A stretch of DNA of 64,000 nucleotides. Source: Nocardioides silvaticus (GTDB lineage: Bacteria; Actinomycetota; Actinomycetes; Propionibacteriales; Nocardioidaceae). Of this stretch, positions 7,667 through 15,895 are shown in pieces (the stretch's first letter is position 1; each line of letters begins with the position of its first letter). The notes under the pieces were generated by a model that saw nothing but the letters and a program-made list of their open reading frames with translations, had not been told where the DNA came from and made no database searches. Both the position numbers and the translations under genes were made by a program. The DNA lies in contig NZ_QGDD01000013.1 of the NCBI RefSeq assembly GCF_003160695.1, forward strand, positions 1-64,000, read 5' to 3'.

Positions 7667-9100
7667 TCACCAGATCGGCGGCCGCCGCTCGCTCCAGGGC
7701 GCCGCGGCCTCGACCTGGGCCGCCAGCGAGAGCAGCAGCTCCTCCTCCGCGGGGCGCGCGGCGAGCATCACGCCGACCGGCAGTCCGTCGGTCGTCCAGT
7801 GGAGCGGCAGTGAGACGGCCGGCATGCCGGTGACGTTCCAGGCCGAGGTCCAGGGGGTGAACCGCTTCTGCGCCTCGAAGTCGGCGGCCGGGTCGGCGTC
7901 GTCGCGGATCGCGCCCACCGGGAGCGGCGGGCTGGCCAGGGTGGGCGTGAGGACGGCGTCGTACGGCGCCAGCCGGATCAGCGCCTCCGCCGCGAGCTGC
8001 CGGAGCCGGCCGATCGCAAGCCCGAACTCCGGGCCGCTCACCGCCTCGCCGCGCTCGCCGAGCCAGCGGGTGAGCGGTCGCAGCAGGTCCCTCCTCTCCG
8101 GCGGCAGCGGCGTGACCGACAGCGCGGTCAGCACCGACCAGCAGACCTCGAAGGTCGCCACCGCCTCGGGCGGAAGCGGCACCGGCACGTCCTCGACGCT
8201 GTGACCGAGGTCGGCGAGCAGGCGCGAGGTCTCGTCATAGGCCTGCCGGCTCTCGACGCTCACCTCGACGTCGGCGATCACCGGCTGCACGAACCGGGCG
8301 ATGCGCAGCCGGCCGGGCTCGCGGCGGGTCGCGTCGAGGAAGGTGCCGCCCGGCTCCGGGGCCCAGAAGGGGTCGCTCGCACGACGCCCCGCGAGCACGT
8401 CGAGCAGCGCCGCGGCGTCCCCGACGCTGCGCGCGATCGAGCCGGAGGTGGCCAGGCCGATGGGGTCGCCGTACATCGGGAACCCGCTGATCCGCCCCCG
8501 GGTCGGCTTGAGCCCCACCAGGCCGCAGCACGACGCCGGGATCCGGATCGACCCGCCGCCGTCGGAGCCCTGGGCGACCGGCACCAGGCCGGCGGCCACC
8601 GCTGCGGCCGCACCCCCGGACGAGCCGCCGGCCATCCGGCTGGTGTCCCACGGCGTGACCGCGGGCGGGCGGCCCTCGGGCTCGGTGTAGCAGGGCGAGC
8701 CGAGCTCCGGCGTGCTCGTCTTGCCGAGGCTGACCAGCCCGGCCGCCTCCAGCGCCAGCGTGACGGCGTCGGAGACGTCGGGCACGTAGTCGGCGAACAC
8801 CGGCGAGCCGAACGAGGTCGGCACCCCTGCGGTCAGGTTGAGGTCCTTGATCGCCGTCGGCACGCCCGCCAGCGGGGACGCGCCCTCTCCGACAGGACCG
8901 ACCGCCGCCACCTCCCGGGCCCGGGCCCGGGCCAGGTCGGCGTCACGGAACGCGAACGCGCCGGCCACGAAGTCGGGGACCTCGCGGTCGGCGCGCTCGA
9001 TGCGGTCGAGGTAGTGGTCGGTCAGCTCGACGGCGCTGATCTCGCCCGTGCGGAGGAGGGCGCCCTGCTCGAGCGCGGTGAGGTCGTGCAGGTCTGCCAC
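7667..9100 (-). CDS. Amidase (amidase-signature family)
   Basis: A hydrolase of amide bonds, 477 residues, with the Ser-cisSer-Lys triad in place: Lys85 (AIKDLN), Ser161 (MAGGSSGGAAAA) and nucleophile Ser184 (SDGGGSIRIPAS). The Gly/Ser-rich signature is complete. The substrate cannot be read from sequence. It is not GatA: there is no gatB/gatC nearby and the C-terminal half differs. The GTG at 9100 is exactly 6 nt after TAGGTT and lacks a ribosome-binding site, so the transcript is probably leaderless. It is followed on the same strand by the response regulator after a 91-bp gap. Confidence 0.93.
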   Translation of the reverse strand: MADLHDLTALEQGALLRTGEISAVELTDHYLDRIERADREVPDFVAGAFAFRDADLARARAREVAAVGPVGEGASPLAGVPTAIKDLNLTAGVPTSFGSPVFADYVPDVSDAVTLALEAAGLVSLGKTSTPELGSPCYTEPEGRPPAVTPWDTSRMAGGSSGGAAAAVAAGLVPVAQGSDGGGSIRIPASCCGLVGLKPTRGRISGFPMYGDPIGLATSGSIARSVGDAAALLDVLAGRRASDPFWAPEPGGTFLDATRREPGRLRIARFVQPVIADVEVSVESRQAYDETSRLLADLGHSVEDVPVPLPPEAVATFEVCWSVLTALSVTPLPPERRDLLRPLTRWLGERGEAVSGPEFGLAIGRLRQLAAEALIRLAPYDAVLTPTLASPPLPVGAIRDDADPAADFEAQKRFTPWTSAWNVTGMPAVSLPLHWTTDGLPVGVMLAARPAEEELLLSLAAQVEAAAPWSERRPPIW

Positions 9101-9106
9101 CCGACC

Positions 9107-9112
9107 AACCTA
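9107..9112 (-). promoter_or_regulatory. -10 box of amidase gene (leaderless)
   Basis: TAGGTT on the minus strand, 6 nt before the GTG at 9100. It lies in the 18-bp gap after the FMN reductase gene, so the amidase has its own promoter. Confidence 0.65.
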
Positions 9113-9118
9113 GTGGGA

Positions 9119-9673
9119 TCAGGCAGCCGCACCCGAGGCGTCGTACGACGCCAGGTCGGTCACCGCGGCGACGAACCGGTCCACGGTGTCGGCCTCGGCC
9201 AGCGGGTCGCTGCCGAACGCGTAGGCGTGCGAGAGCGCGATCCGCTCGACGACCGCGGCACCCGCCACGCGGGCGGACTTGCGGGTGTCCTCGTGGGCCC
9301 ACTGGCCGCCGTACTGACCACCGGCGGTGCCGACGACGGCGAGCGGCTTGCCGCGCAGGGCGTTCTCGCCGTACGGGCGCGAGACCCAGTCGATGGCGTT
9401 GTTGAGGACAGCGGGCATGGTGCCGTTGTACTCGGGGGTGACGACGAGGATCCGGTCGGCAGCGGTGACCTGCTCGCGGAGCCGGACGGCAGCGGCGGGG
9501 GCCTGCCCCCCGTCGATGTCCTCGTTGTAGAACGGCAGCTCGCCGAGGCCCTCGGCGATCTCGACGGTCACGCCGCCAGGGGCGTTCGTGCGGATCGCCT
9601 CGGCGATCCGGCGGTTGTGCGAGTCGGCGCGGAGGCTGCCGACGAGGACCAGGACGCGGGTGGTGTGAGTCAT
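9119..9673 (-). CDS. NADPH-dependent FMN reductase family protein
   Basis: A 184-residue flavodoxin-fold oxidoreductase. It has the FMN phosphate loop VLVGSLRADSHNRRIA (about residues 9-24), ELPFYNED and the family signature TPEYNGTMPAVLNNAIDW (about 79-96). It probably reduces FMN or quinone-like substrates with NAD(P)H. I chose the ATG at 9673; an upstream in-frame start (9745) would run through the palindromic operator and adds unconserved residues. It is divergent from a TetR regulator with one operator in the shared gap, so expression is probably derepressed by an unknown ligand. Confidence 0.92.
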   Translation of the reverse strand: MTHTTRVLVLVGSLRADSHNRRIAEAIRTNAPGGVTVEIAEGLGELPFYNEDIDGGQAPAAAVRLREQVTAADRILVVTPEYNGTMPAVLNNAIDWVSRPYGENALRGKPLAVVGTAGGQYGGQWAHEDTRKSARVAGAAVVERIALSHAYAFGSDPLAEADTVDRFVAAVTDLASYDASGAAA

Positions 9674-9681
9674 GTCGATCG

Positions 9682-9701
9682 AAACGGACCATAGTCCGTT
9701 T
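9682..9701. promoter_or_regulatory. Palindromic operator between FMN reductase and TetR genes
   Basis: AAACGGAC-N4-GTCCGTTT: perfect 8-bp arms, 9 bp from the reductase start and 66 bp from the TetR start. TATGGT on the minus strand (9688-9693) lies inside it and could be the reductase -10 box. Size and symmetry fit a TetR dimer site. Confidence 0.75.
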
Positions 9702-9767
9702 TCATTCCCGGGTGTCGGGAAAAAGTTCCGGCGTCGGATGGGCACCGCCTCCTAGAGTGACCACGCC

Positions 9768-10361
9768 ATGCCGAAGCCACTCCCCCTGCTCACGTCGCCG
9801 CCGCCCGAGCGGCGCGACGCGGCGCGCAACCGGGAGGCGCTGATGGAGGCTGCCGAAGCCCTCATCAAGCAGCACGGGGTGCGGGGCGTCACCATGGACG
9901 CGCTCGCGGCGGCGGCCGGGGTGGGCAAGGGCACCGTGTTCCGCCGGTTCGGGAGCCGGGAGGGACTGATGGCCGCGGTCCTCGACCACTCCGAGACCGA
10001 GTGGCAGGCCGCCGTCATGGGCGGGCCGGCCCCGCTCGGGCCGGGCGCCCCGCCGATGGAGCGGCTGCTCGCCTTCGGCGAGTCCCGGATGCTGCTCAAC
10101 TTCAAGCACGCGGAGCTGATCGAGGCTGCGGGCTACCCGGGTCAGCGCAGCCTGCAGGCGCTGTCGTTCACGACGATGCACGTGCGCTACCTGCTCGGCG
10201 AGCTCGGGGTCGAGGGCGATCTCGCCTACCTCGCGACCGCGCTCGTCGCACCGCTCGAGCTGATCGTGCTGCGCCAGCAGGCCGACCGTGACCAGATCTC
10301 GACGACGCGCATCGTCGCCGGCTGGACCGACCTGGTCCATCGGGTCGTCAGGCCGGACTGA
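9768..10361 (+). CDS. TetR-family transcriptional regulator
   Basis: 197 residues. An N-terminal extension (MPKPLPLLTSPPPERRDAA) precedes the HTH at about 20-65, reading MDALAAAAGVGKGTVFRRFG, and a helical C-terminal domain follows. It is divergent from the FMN reductase, with a perfect palindrome between them, so it most likely controls that gene and itself. TAGAGT (9753-9758) is a candidate -10 box 9 nt before the ATG, which would give a leader of only 2-3 nt. The inducer is unknown. Confidence 0.9.
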   Translation: MPKPLPLLTSPPPERRDAARNREALMEAAEALIKQHGVRGVTMDALAAAAGVGKGTVFRRFGSREGLMAAVLDHSETEWQAAVMGGPAPLGPGAPPMERLLAFGESRMLLNFKHAELIEAAGYPGQRSLQALSFTTMHVRYLLGELGVEGDLAYLATALVAPLELIVLRQQADRDQISTTRIVAGWTDLVHRVVRPD

Positions 10362-10378
10362 CCGGCCCGGGCGCACCC

Positions 10379-10422
10379 CTCATTCGACCCTCGACCGACC
10401 CTCAATCGACCCTCATTCGACG
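10379..10422. repeat. Tandem 11-bp repeat at a gene-end junction
   Basis: Four imperfect units with an 11-bp period, each containing CGACCCTC or its variant (10385, 10396, 10407, 10418). They lie between the convergent ends of the TetR gene and cimA and overlap the cimA stop codon. Confidence 0.7.
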
Positions 10423-12029
10423 TGGTGCCTCAGCAGCCCGTAGGTGAGCCCGTCGACCAGCGCCTCCCACGACGCCTCGATCACGTTGGCGCCGACACCC
10501 ACCGTGACCCACGACGACTCTCCGTCGGAGGTCTCGATGAGCACCCGGGTGATCGCGTCCGTGCCGTGGCCCTGGTCGAGGATGCGGACCTTGAAATCGA
10601 TGAGCTCGAACTTCGCGATCTCCGGGTAGGCCTGCACGATCGCGGTGCGCAGCGCCTGGTCGAGCGCGTTGACCGGCCCGTTGCCCTCGCCGGTCACGAC
10701 GTAGCGGACCCCCGCCGCGGTGAGCTTGACGGTCGCCTCGGAGACCGCCTCCTCCCCCGGCTGTGCGTGGGTGAGGGTCTCGGTGATCACCCGCCACGAC
10801 TCGACGTCGAAGTATGACGGGCGGTTGCCCTCCGCCTCTTCCATCAGCAGCAGCTCGAAGGATGCGTCGGCCGCCTCGAACGTGTAGCCCTGCGACTCCA
10901 GCTCCTTGACCCGGCTGGTGACGCGGGTGACGACCTCGGGGTGCTCGGAGAGGTCGAAGCCGAGCTCCTTGCCCTTGAGCTCGATCGATGCCCGACCGGC
11001 CATCTCCGAGACGAGCAGCCGCATGTCGTTGCCGACTCCTGCGGGGTCCATGTGCTGGTAGAGGTCGGGGTCGACCTTGATCGCGCTGGCGTGCAGGCCC
11101 GCCTTGTGCGCGAAGGCCGAGACCCCGACGTACGGCTGGCGCGACGCGGGCGGCACGTTGGTGACCTCGGCGATCGCGTGGGCGATCCGGGTCGCCTCCG
11201 ACAGCAACCCGGGCGGGAGCACCTGCCGGTCCAGCTTGAGCTCGAGGTTGGCGACCACGTTGACGAGGTCGGCGTTGCCGGTGCGTTCGCCGTAGCCGTT
11301 GATGCAGCCCTGCACGTGGGTGGCGCCGGCGTCGACGGCGGCCAGGGTGTTGGCGACCGCGCAGCCGGTGTCGTTGTGGCAGTGGATGCCGACCCGCACG
11401 CCGGTCGTCTGCACCACGTCGTGGACGACGTCCGCGACCCAGCCCGGGAGCATGCCGCCGTTGGTGTCGCAGAGCGCGATGACGTCGGCGCCGGCGTCGT
11501 ACGCCGTCCGCAGCACCTCGAGCGCGTAGGACCGGTCGAGACGGTAGCCGTCGAAGAAGTGCTCGGCGTCGAGGAACACCTGCTGCCCCTCCGCCCGGAG
11601 GTGGCTGACGGTGTCGCGCACCATCGCGAGGTTCTCCTCGAGCGTGGTGCGCAGCGCCTTCTCGACGTGACCCGCGTGCGACTTCGCGACCAGCGTCACG
11701 ACGCCCGCGCCGCTGTCGCGCAGCGCCGCGATCAGCGGGTCGTCGGCAGCCTTCATCCCGGCACGACGGGTCGCGCCGAAGGCCGCCAGCCTCGCGTGCC
11801 GGAGGTCGAGCTCCTGGGCGGCGCGGCGGAAGAACTCGGTGTCCTTCGGGTTCGCGCCCGGCCAGCCGCCCTCGATGTAGCCGACGCCCAGCCCGTCGAG
11901 CTGGCGGGCGATGGCCAGCTTGTCCGCCACCGTCGGGTTGAGACCCTCTTGCTGCATGCCGTCGCGCAGGGTGGTGTCGTAGACGTGGAACGTCCCGTGC
12001 AGGTCGAGCGTCTCGGCTGGCTGGTTCAT
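10413..12029 (-). CDS. cimA: Citramalate synthase
   Basis: Condenses pyruvate and acetyl-CoA to (R)-citramalate, giving a threonine-independent route to 2-ketobutyrate and isoleucine. The 538-residue protein has the DRE-TIM metallolyase motif YDTTLRDGMQQEGLN, the CimA-type VGYIEGGWPGANPKD, metal ligands in GIHCHNDTG, and a C-terminal LeuA-type dimer/allosteric domain (about 400-538). LeuA itself would have a different N-terminus. Start ATG 12029; the reading frame remains open upstream to 12347 but crosses the attenuator, so that part is not coding. It is controlled by a leader peptide and terminator at 12068-12150. The convergent TetR gene ends 51 bp from its stop. Confidence 0.93.
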   Translation of the reverse strand: MNQPAETLDLHGTFHVYDTTLRDGMQQEGLNPTVADKLAIARQLDGLGVGYIEGGWPGANPKDTEFFRRAAQELDLRHARLAAFGATRRAGMKAADDPLIAALRDSGAGVVTLVAKSHAGHVEKALRTTLEENLAMVRDTVSHLRAEGQQVFLDAEHFFDGYRLDRSYALEVLRTAYDAGADVIALCDTNGGMLPGWVADVVHDVVQTTGVRVGIHCHNDTGCAVANTLAAVDAGATHVQGCINGYGERTGNADLVNVVANLELKLDRQVLPPGLLSEATRIAHAIAEVTNVPPASRQPYVGVSAFAHKAGLHASAIKVDPDLYQHMDPAGVGNDMRLLVSEMAGRASIELKGKELGFDLSEHPEVVTRVTSRVKELESQGYTFEAADASFELLLMEEAEGNRPSYFDVESWRVITETLTHAQPGEEAVSEATVKLTAAGVRYVVTGEGNGPVNALDQALRTAIVQAYPEIAKFELIDFKVRILDQGHGTDAITRVLIETSDGESSWVTVGVGANVIEASWEALVDGLTYGLLRHHVE

Positions 12030-12067
12030 CGGTGTCTCTCGGTTCGGGGCTGCGGATGCGTCCGGGC

Positions 12068-12120
12068 AAAAGAAAAACCTCTCGGGAACGAGAGGTTGGC
12101 GCGTCGAGGGTCTCGACGCG
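12068..12120 (-). terminator. cimA attenuator: pause hairpin and U-tailed terminator
   Basis: On the minus strand two hairpins follow the leader peptide. The first (12120 to 12100) has arms CGCGTCGAG/CTCGACGCG. The second (12097 to 12076) has arms AACCTCTCG/CGAGAGGTT with a 4-nt loop and runs into TTTTTCTTTT, a classic intrinsic terminator. Transcription therefore tends to stop before cimA unless ribosome stalling on the leader changes the fold. Base pairing of CGAGA in the first hairpin with TCTCG in the second is a possible antiterminator; this is inferred. Confidence 0.85.
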
Positions 12121-12150
12121 CTAGCTAATGATGATCGTGGTGCGGTGCAC
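12121..12150 (-). CDS. cimA leader peptide (Thr-Thr-Ile-Ile-Ile)
   Basis: GTG CAC CGC ACC ACG ATC ATC ATT AGC TAG encodes MHRTTIIIS. Three consecutive Ile and two Thr codons are what an isoleucine-responsive attenuator needs, and cimA feeds isoleucine synthesis. The GTG lies 6 nt after CACACT without a Shine-Dalgarno sequence, so the mRNA may start at the G. The stop abuts the first hairpin directly, placing a stalled ribosome next to it. I know the principle from ilv and leu leaders; the assignment to cimA here is inferred from sequence. Confidence 0.8.
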   Translation of the reverse strand: MHRTTIIIS

Positions 12151-12156
12151 GTGCTC

Positions 12157-12162
12157 AGTGTG
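12157..12162 (-). promoter_or_regulatory. Candidate -10 box of the cimA leader transcript
   Basis: CACACT, 6 nt before the leader GTG. It keeps the A and final T of TANNNT but not the first T, so it is weaker support than the other boxes. No clear -35 element is seen. Confidence 0.45.
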
Positions 12163-12207
12163 CCACGAGGTCCGGCAGTGAGTCTCGCGGTCTCGCTACG
12201 CGGGTCG

Positions 12208-13836
12208 TCAGAAGGGCGGGCCCGAGCCCGGGGTCCAGCTGACGCCCTGGCTCGCGACGACCAGGCCGAGGACGCCAGCGAGGAGCACGAGCCCGGCGCA
12301 GAGCGGCAACCAGCGCCGCCAGGTGCGGGTGAGCGGGTAGAGAGCACGGGACAGCGGCGAGCGGAACCGGCTGGCGCCGGGACCCGACCACAGCGCGATG
12401 CCGAGCGTGGTGCCGCCCGCGAACAGGGTGGTCGCGCCGTCGACGGCCGCGGCGTAGCAGAGCAGCCCGGCCGCGAGCGCGAGGCCGAGGCTCCAGAGCG
12501 TGAGCACGAGGGTGCCGGTCAGGGCGCGGACCGAGTGCCACGGCGTGGTGAGGAGGACCTGCGGCGCGTCGTACCACTTCGTGCCGCGGGTGGTACGACG
12601 GTCCGCGCCGGCCGATGCTGCGAGCGAGCCGGTGCGGAGCACCCACACGCCGAGGACGACCGCGGTGAGCGCCAGCCACGGGGCGAGCGCCGTCGCCGCA
12701 CCGAGCACGAGTGCTGCGCAGGTGACCGCAGCGCCCCGGCGGAACCGCTCCGCGAACGGCACCTTCGGCTGCACCAGCGCGCGGGCGTCCCACTCCTGCT
12801 CCCACTGGGCCACGGCCTGCGCGTGCTGCGGCCACGGTGCTGCAGACACCGGCGCGGGTCCGATCGTCGGCGGAGCGGGCGGTGGCGGGCCAGGCGGCGG
12901 GGTCAGCACCCGGGTCGCCGGACGGGGCTCGACCTGGGTCTCGGCGGTCCGCGGTGCCTGCGCGACGGGCAACGTGAAGTCGTCGGGTGCGTTCTCGACC
13001 GGGGGCGGCACCGCCGGCGCGGACGGCTGCGTGCTCAACGGCCGTAGCCACGCGAGCAGCTCGATGAGCGAGGGCCGCGCGAGGGGATCGGGGTCGAGCG
13101 CCGCGTCGAGGACGTCGCCGAGCGGGCCCTCGATGCCGCGCAGGTCGTGCTCGCCGCGCCGGGCGCGGTCCATGATCGCCATCGACGGGCCGCGGCCGAA
13201 CGGCGGGTGGCCGGTGGCGCCGTAGGCGACGGTCGCCGCCCATGCGTAGACGTCCGCGGCGGCGGTCGCGTCGTCGCCGTACAGGATCTCGGGAGCGAGG
13301 TAGCCCGGCGTCCCGAGCAGCCAGCCGGTCTGGGTGAGCCGCGGGTCGTCGGCGACCCGGGCGAGGCCGAAGTCGATGAGGATCGGCGTCCGGCCCTCCA
13401 TCAGCACGTTGGAGGGCTTGATGTCGCGGTGCAGGACGCCGGCGTGGTGGACCGCCGCGATGCCCTCGGCGAGGCAGCCGGCCAGCCAGAGCAGGTCGCG
13501 GTCGGCGACGGGCCCTTCCTCGACGACGTGGTCGTGCAGCGAGAGGCCGGGCACGTAGCGGGTCACGACGTAGGGCACGTCGGCCCACGGGTCGGCGTCG
13601 AGGAACTCCGCGATCCACGGGCTGCGGACCAGAGTGAGCGTGGTGACCTCGCGCGCCAGCCGCGCGCGGGCCTCCTCGTCGCCGACGATGTGCGGTCGCA
13701 GCACCTTCAGCGCGACCCGGCGCCCGTCGGTGTGCCGGGCGAGGTGGACGATCCCCATCCCGCCTTCCCCGAGGCGCGCCAGCAGCGTGTAGTCGCCCAC
13801 GCGCGTGGGCGACTCGCTCTGCGGCTGGGTCGTCAC
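12208..13836 (-). CDS. Membrane-anchored Ser/Thr protein kinase (Hanks type)
   Basis: 542 residues. The kinase domain (about 14-275) has glycine loop LGEGGMGIV (22-30), Lys44 (VALKV), Glu63, catalytic HRDIKPSN (136-143) and DFG (155-157), so it should be active. A Pro/Ala-rich linker (about 278-350) follows. The C-terminal third contains about five hydrophobic helices, starting AAVTCAALVLGAATALAPWL, so the kinase domain is cytoplasmic and the tail is in the membrane. There are no PASTA repeats, so it is not PknB. GTG start 6 nt after TAGCCT, leaderless type. Substrates are unknown; neighbours are metabolic genes. Confidence 0.92.
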   Translation of the reverse strand: MTTQPQSESPTRVGDYTLLARLGEGGMGIVHLARHTDGRRVALKVLRPHIVGDEEARARLAREVTTLTLVRSPWIAEFLDADPWADVPYVVTRYVPGLSLHDHVVEEGPVADRDLLWLAGCLAEGIAAVHHAGVLHRDIKPSNVLMEGRTPILIDFGLARVADDPRLTQTGWLLGTPGYLAPEILYGDDATAAADVYAWAATVAYGATGHPPFGRGPSMAIMDRARRGEHDLRGIEGPLGDVLDAALDPDPLARPSLIELLAWLRPLSTQPSAPAVPPPVENAPDDFTLPVAQAPRTAETQVEPRPATRVLTPPPGPPPPAPPTIGPAPVSAAPWPQHAQAVAQWEQEWDARALVQPKVPFAERFRRGAAVTCAALVLGAATALAPWLALTAVVLGVWVLRTGSLAASAGADRRTTRGTKWYDAPQVLLTTPWHSVRALTGTLVLTLWSLGLALAAGLLCYAAAVDGATTLFAGGTTLGIALWSGPGASRFRSPLSRALYPLTRTWRRWLPLCAGLVLLAGVLGLVVASQGVSWTPGSGPPF

Positions 13837-13842
13837 GAAACG

Positions 13843-13848
13843 AGGCTA
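13843..13848 (-). promoter_or_regulatory. -10 box of the kinase gene (leaderless)
   Basis: TAGCCT on the minus strand, exactly 6 nt before the GTG at 13836. Confidence 0.65.
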
Positions 13849-13956
13849 CCCAGCGGACCGCCGTACGACGCCCAAGCGGGGCCGGATTCCGTTCCGTGCC
13901 CAGCGAATGGGTACCGTCGGTGGAGAAGGACGGCCGACTCGGGAGGTACGGCACGG

Positions 13957-14748
13957 ATGACGGTTGCACGTACGGACGCCGCAGAGGCGGCCTACCGCGC
14001 GTTCGCCGGTGACCTGGCCAAACGGGCCCGGAAGCTGCCCCGCGAGGTGGTCAGCGAGCGCGTCGAGACCGCGTTCCGCGAGCTCTGCGTGTCGGTCCGA
14101 CCCACCGTGAGCCTCGAGGTCGGCGCCCACGAGGCCGGCTTCAGCCGCTGGCTCAAGGCTGAGGTCCCCGACGCCCGCTGCGTCGCCTTCGAGGCCAACC
14201 CCTACGTCCACCGGAAGTTCGCCGCGGACCTTGCCGCCGCGGACGTGGAGTACCACCACCTCGCGGTGTCCGACGTCGCCGGCTCCGTCGACCTGCGCAT
14301 CCCCCGCCGGCTGCACAACACGAAGCGGGACCGTTGGTTCCGCAAGCAGCGCACCAGCCGGATGGCGAGCCTCGCCGACCACCGCTGGGCGGTGCGCACC
14401 GAGAGCGTCGCCGTGCCGTCGGTGCCGCTCGACGACTTGATCCGGGTGCAGGACCACGACGCCGTCGTGGCCTGGATCGACGTCGAGGGCTCGTCCCGCC
14501 AGGTGCTGTCCTCCGGTCGCGAAGTGCTCTCGCGCGCCGAGCTCGTCTACATCGAGGTCGAGAAGGAGCAGGTCTGGGACGGCCAGTGGCTCGACACCGA
14601 CGTCGCCGCCTTCTTCGCCGACTGCGGCCTCGTCCCCGTGCTGCGCGACATCCAGCGACGTCACCAGTACAACGTCGTCTTCGCCGCCGCCGACCTGGCG
14701 AACGATCCGCTCGTCACCCGGTTGCGCGACGACGTCTACCGGCCCTAG
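13957..14748 (+). CDS. FkbM-family SAM-dependent methyltransferase
   Basis: 263 residues. The SAM-binding strand reads SLEVGAHEAGFSRWL (about 47-61), then CVAFEANPYVHRKF, and the FkbM-typical WIDVEGSSRQVL (about 170). Such enzymes often O-methylate hydroxyl groups of sugars or secondary metabolites, but the substrate cannot be told here and no biosynthetic cluster is nearby. ATG 13957 has GGGAGG about 10 nt upstream. The stop overlaps the stop of the convergent ilvE (shared CTAG), so 3' regions of the two mRNAs overlap. Confidence 0.88.
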   Translation: MTVARTDAAEAAYRAFAGDLAKRARKLPREVVSERVETAFRELCVSVRPTVSLEVGAHEAGFSRWLKAEVPDARCVAFEANPYVHRKFAADLAAADVEYHHLAVSDVAGSVDLRIPRRLHNTKRDRWFRKQRTSRMASLADHRWAVRTESVAVPSVPLDDLIRVQDHDAVVAWIDVEGSSRQVLSSGREVLSRAELVYIEVEKEQVWDGQWLDTDVAAFFADCGLVPVLRDIQRRHQYNVVFAAADLANDPLVTRLRDDVYRP

Positions 14749-15824
14749 ACGACGCGCTTCATCCAGCCGAAGGTGTCGTCGGCGCGCCCGAACTGCACGT
14801 CGACGAGCGCCTCGCGGATCCGCATGGTGAGGTCGGTGCTGGCAGGCGCGGGGACGTCGCCGTCCTTGGTCCTGAGCGCTCCGACCGGCGTGACCACGGC
14901 AGCGGTGCCGCACGCGAAGACCTCGGTGATCCGCCCGCTGGCGACGCCGTCGCGCCACTCGTCGATCGCGAACTTCCGCTCGGTCACGTGGTGGCCCATC
15001 TTGCCGGCGAGCTCGATGATCGAGGAGCGGGTGATGCCCTCGAGGATGGTGCCGGTCTCGGGCGTCACGATCGAGCCGTCGTCGAAGACGAAGTACATGT
15101 TCATGCCGCCGAGCTCCTCGACGTACTTGCCCTCCTGGCCGTCGAGGAAGACGACCTGGTCGCAGCCGTGGGCGTAGGCCTCGCGTTGGGCGACGAGAGA
15201 GCTGGCGTAGTTGCCGCCCGTCTTGGCCGCACCCATGCCGCCGCGGCCGGCGCGGGTGTACTCCTCGGTCAGCCACAGGCTGACCGGCTTCGCGCCGCCC
15301 TTGAAGTAGGCCCCGGCCGGGCTCGCGATGACCATGAAGGTCACGTGCTCGGCAGGACGGACGCCCAGGAACTTCTCCGAGGCGAACATGAACGGGCGCA
15401 GGTAGAGGCTCTTCTCGCCGGCACCGCTGTTGCTCGGCACGAACCGCTGGTCGACCTCGACCAGCGCCGCCACGGCCTGCACGAAGTCGTCGGCGGGCAG
15501 CTCGGGCAGTGCCAGCCGATCGCAGGAGCGCACCATCCGCTCGGCGTTGGCCTCGGGACGGAACATCCACACCGAGCCGTCGTCGTGGCGGTAGGCCTTC
15601 ATGCCCTCGAAGATCTCCTGCGCGTAGTGCAGGACCGCTGCGGCGGGGTCGAGGGTGAGCGGGCCGTACGGCGTGATGCGGGCGTCGTGCCAGCCGTCGG
15701 TGGGGGTCCACTCCACCGTGAACATGTGGTCGGTGAAGTGGGTGCCGAAACCGGGGTTCTCGAGGATCTCGGCCAACCGCGCGTCATCGGTCGGGGACGA
15801 CGTGAGCGTGGTGGTGATCTGCAT
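14745..15824 (-). CDS. ilvE: Branched-chain amino acid aminotransferase
   Basis: PLP (fold type IV) transaminase for the last step of isoleucine, valine and leucine synthesis. 359 residues, the length of the actinobacterial IlvE class. Motifs include QEIFEGMKAYRH, SLYLRPFMFAS, the PLP lysine in GAAKTGGNYASSL, and EELGGMNMYFVFDD. ATG 15824 lies 7 nt after TAAATT with no ribosome-binding site, so a leaderless transcript is likely; in-frame sequence further upstream is unconserved repeat DNA. Confidence 0.96.
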   Translation of the reverse strand: MQITTTLTSSPTDDARLAEILENPGFGTHFTDHMFTVEWTPTDGWHDARITPYGPLTLDPAAAVLHYAQEIFEGMKAYRHDDGSVWMFRPEANAERMVRSCDRLALPELPADDFVQAVAALVEVDQRFVPSNSGAGEKSLYLRPFMFASEKFLGVRPAEHVTFMVIASPAGAYFKGGAKPVSLWLTEEYTRAGRGGMGAAKTGGNYASSLVAQREAYAHGCDQVVFLDGQEGKYVEELGGMNMYFVFDDGSIVTPETGTILEGITRSSIIELAGKMGHHVTERKFAIDEWRDGVASGRITEVFACGTAAVVTPVGALRTKDGDVPAPASTDLTMRIREALVDVQFGRADDTFGWMKRVV

Positions 15825-15831
15825 GCCGGAC

Positions 15832-15837
15832 AATTTA
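15832..15837 (-). promoter_or_regulatory. -10 box of ilvE
   Basis: TAAATT on the minus strand, 7 nt before the ATG at 15824. It is the most AT-rich box among the leaderless set. Confidence 0.65.
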
Positions 15838-15895
15838 GTCGCACTTCCTAGCATTTCTACGGGGCAGGGGTCATGACTTGTCAGGCACTCCCCTT

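Noticed and set aside
10413-12029. cimA as 2-isopropylmalate synthase leuA
   Set aside because: The N-terminal GGWPGANPKD region and overall layout match citramalate synthase, and the leader has Ile/Thr rather than Leu codons.
10413-12347. Longer CimA beginning at 12347
   Set aside because: The extra 106 residues would run through the leader peptide and the U-tailed terminator and have no conserved sequence.
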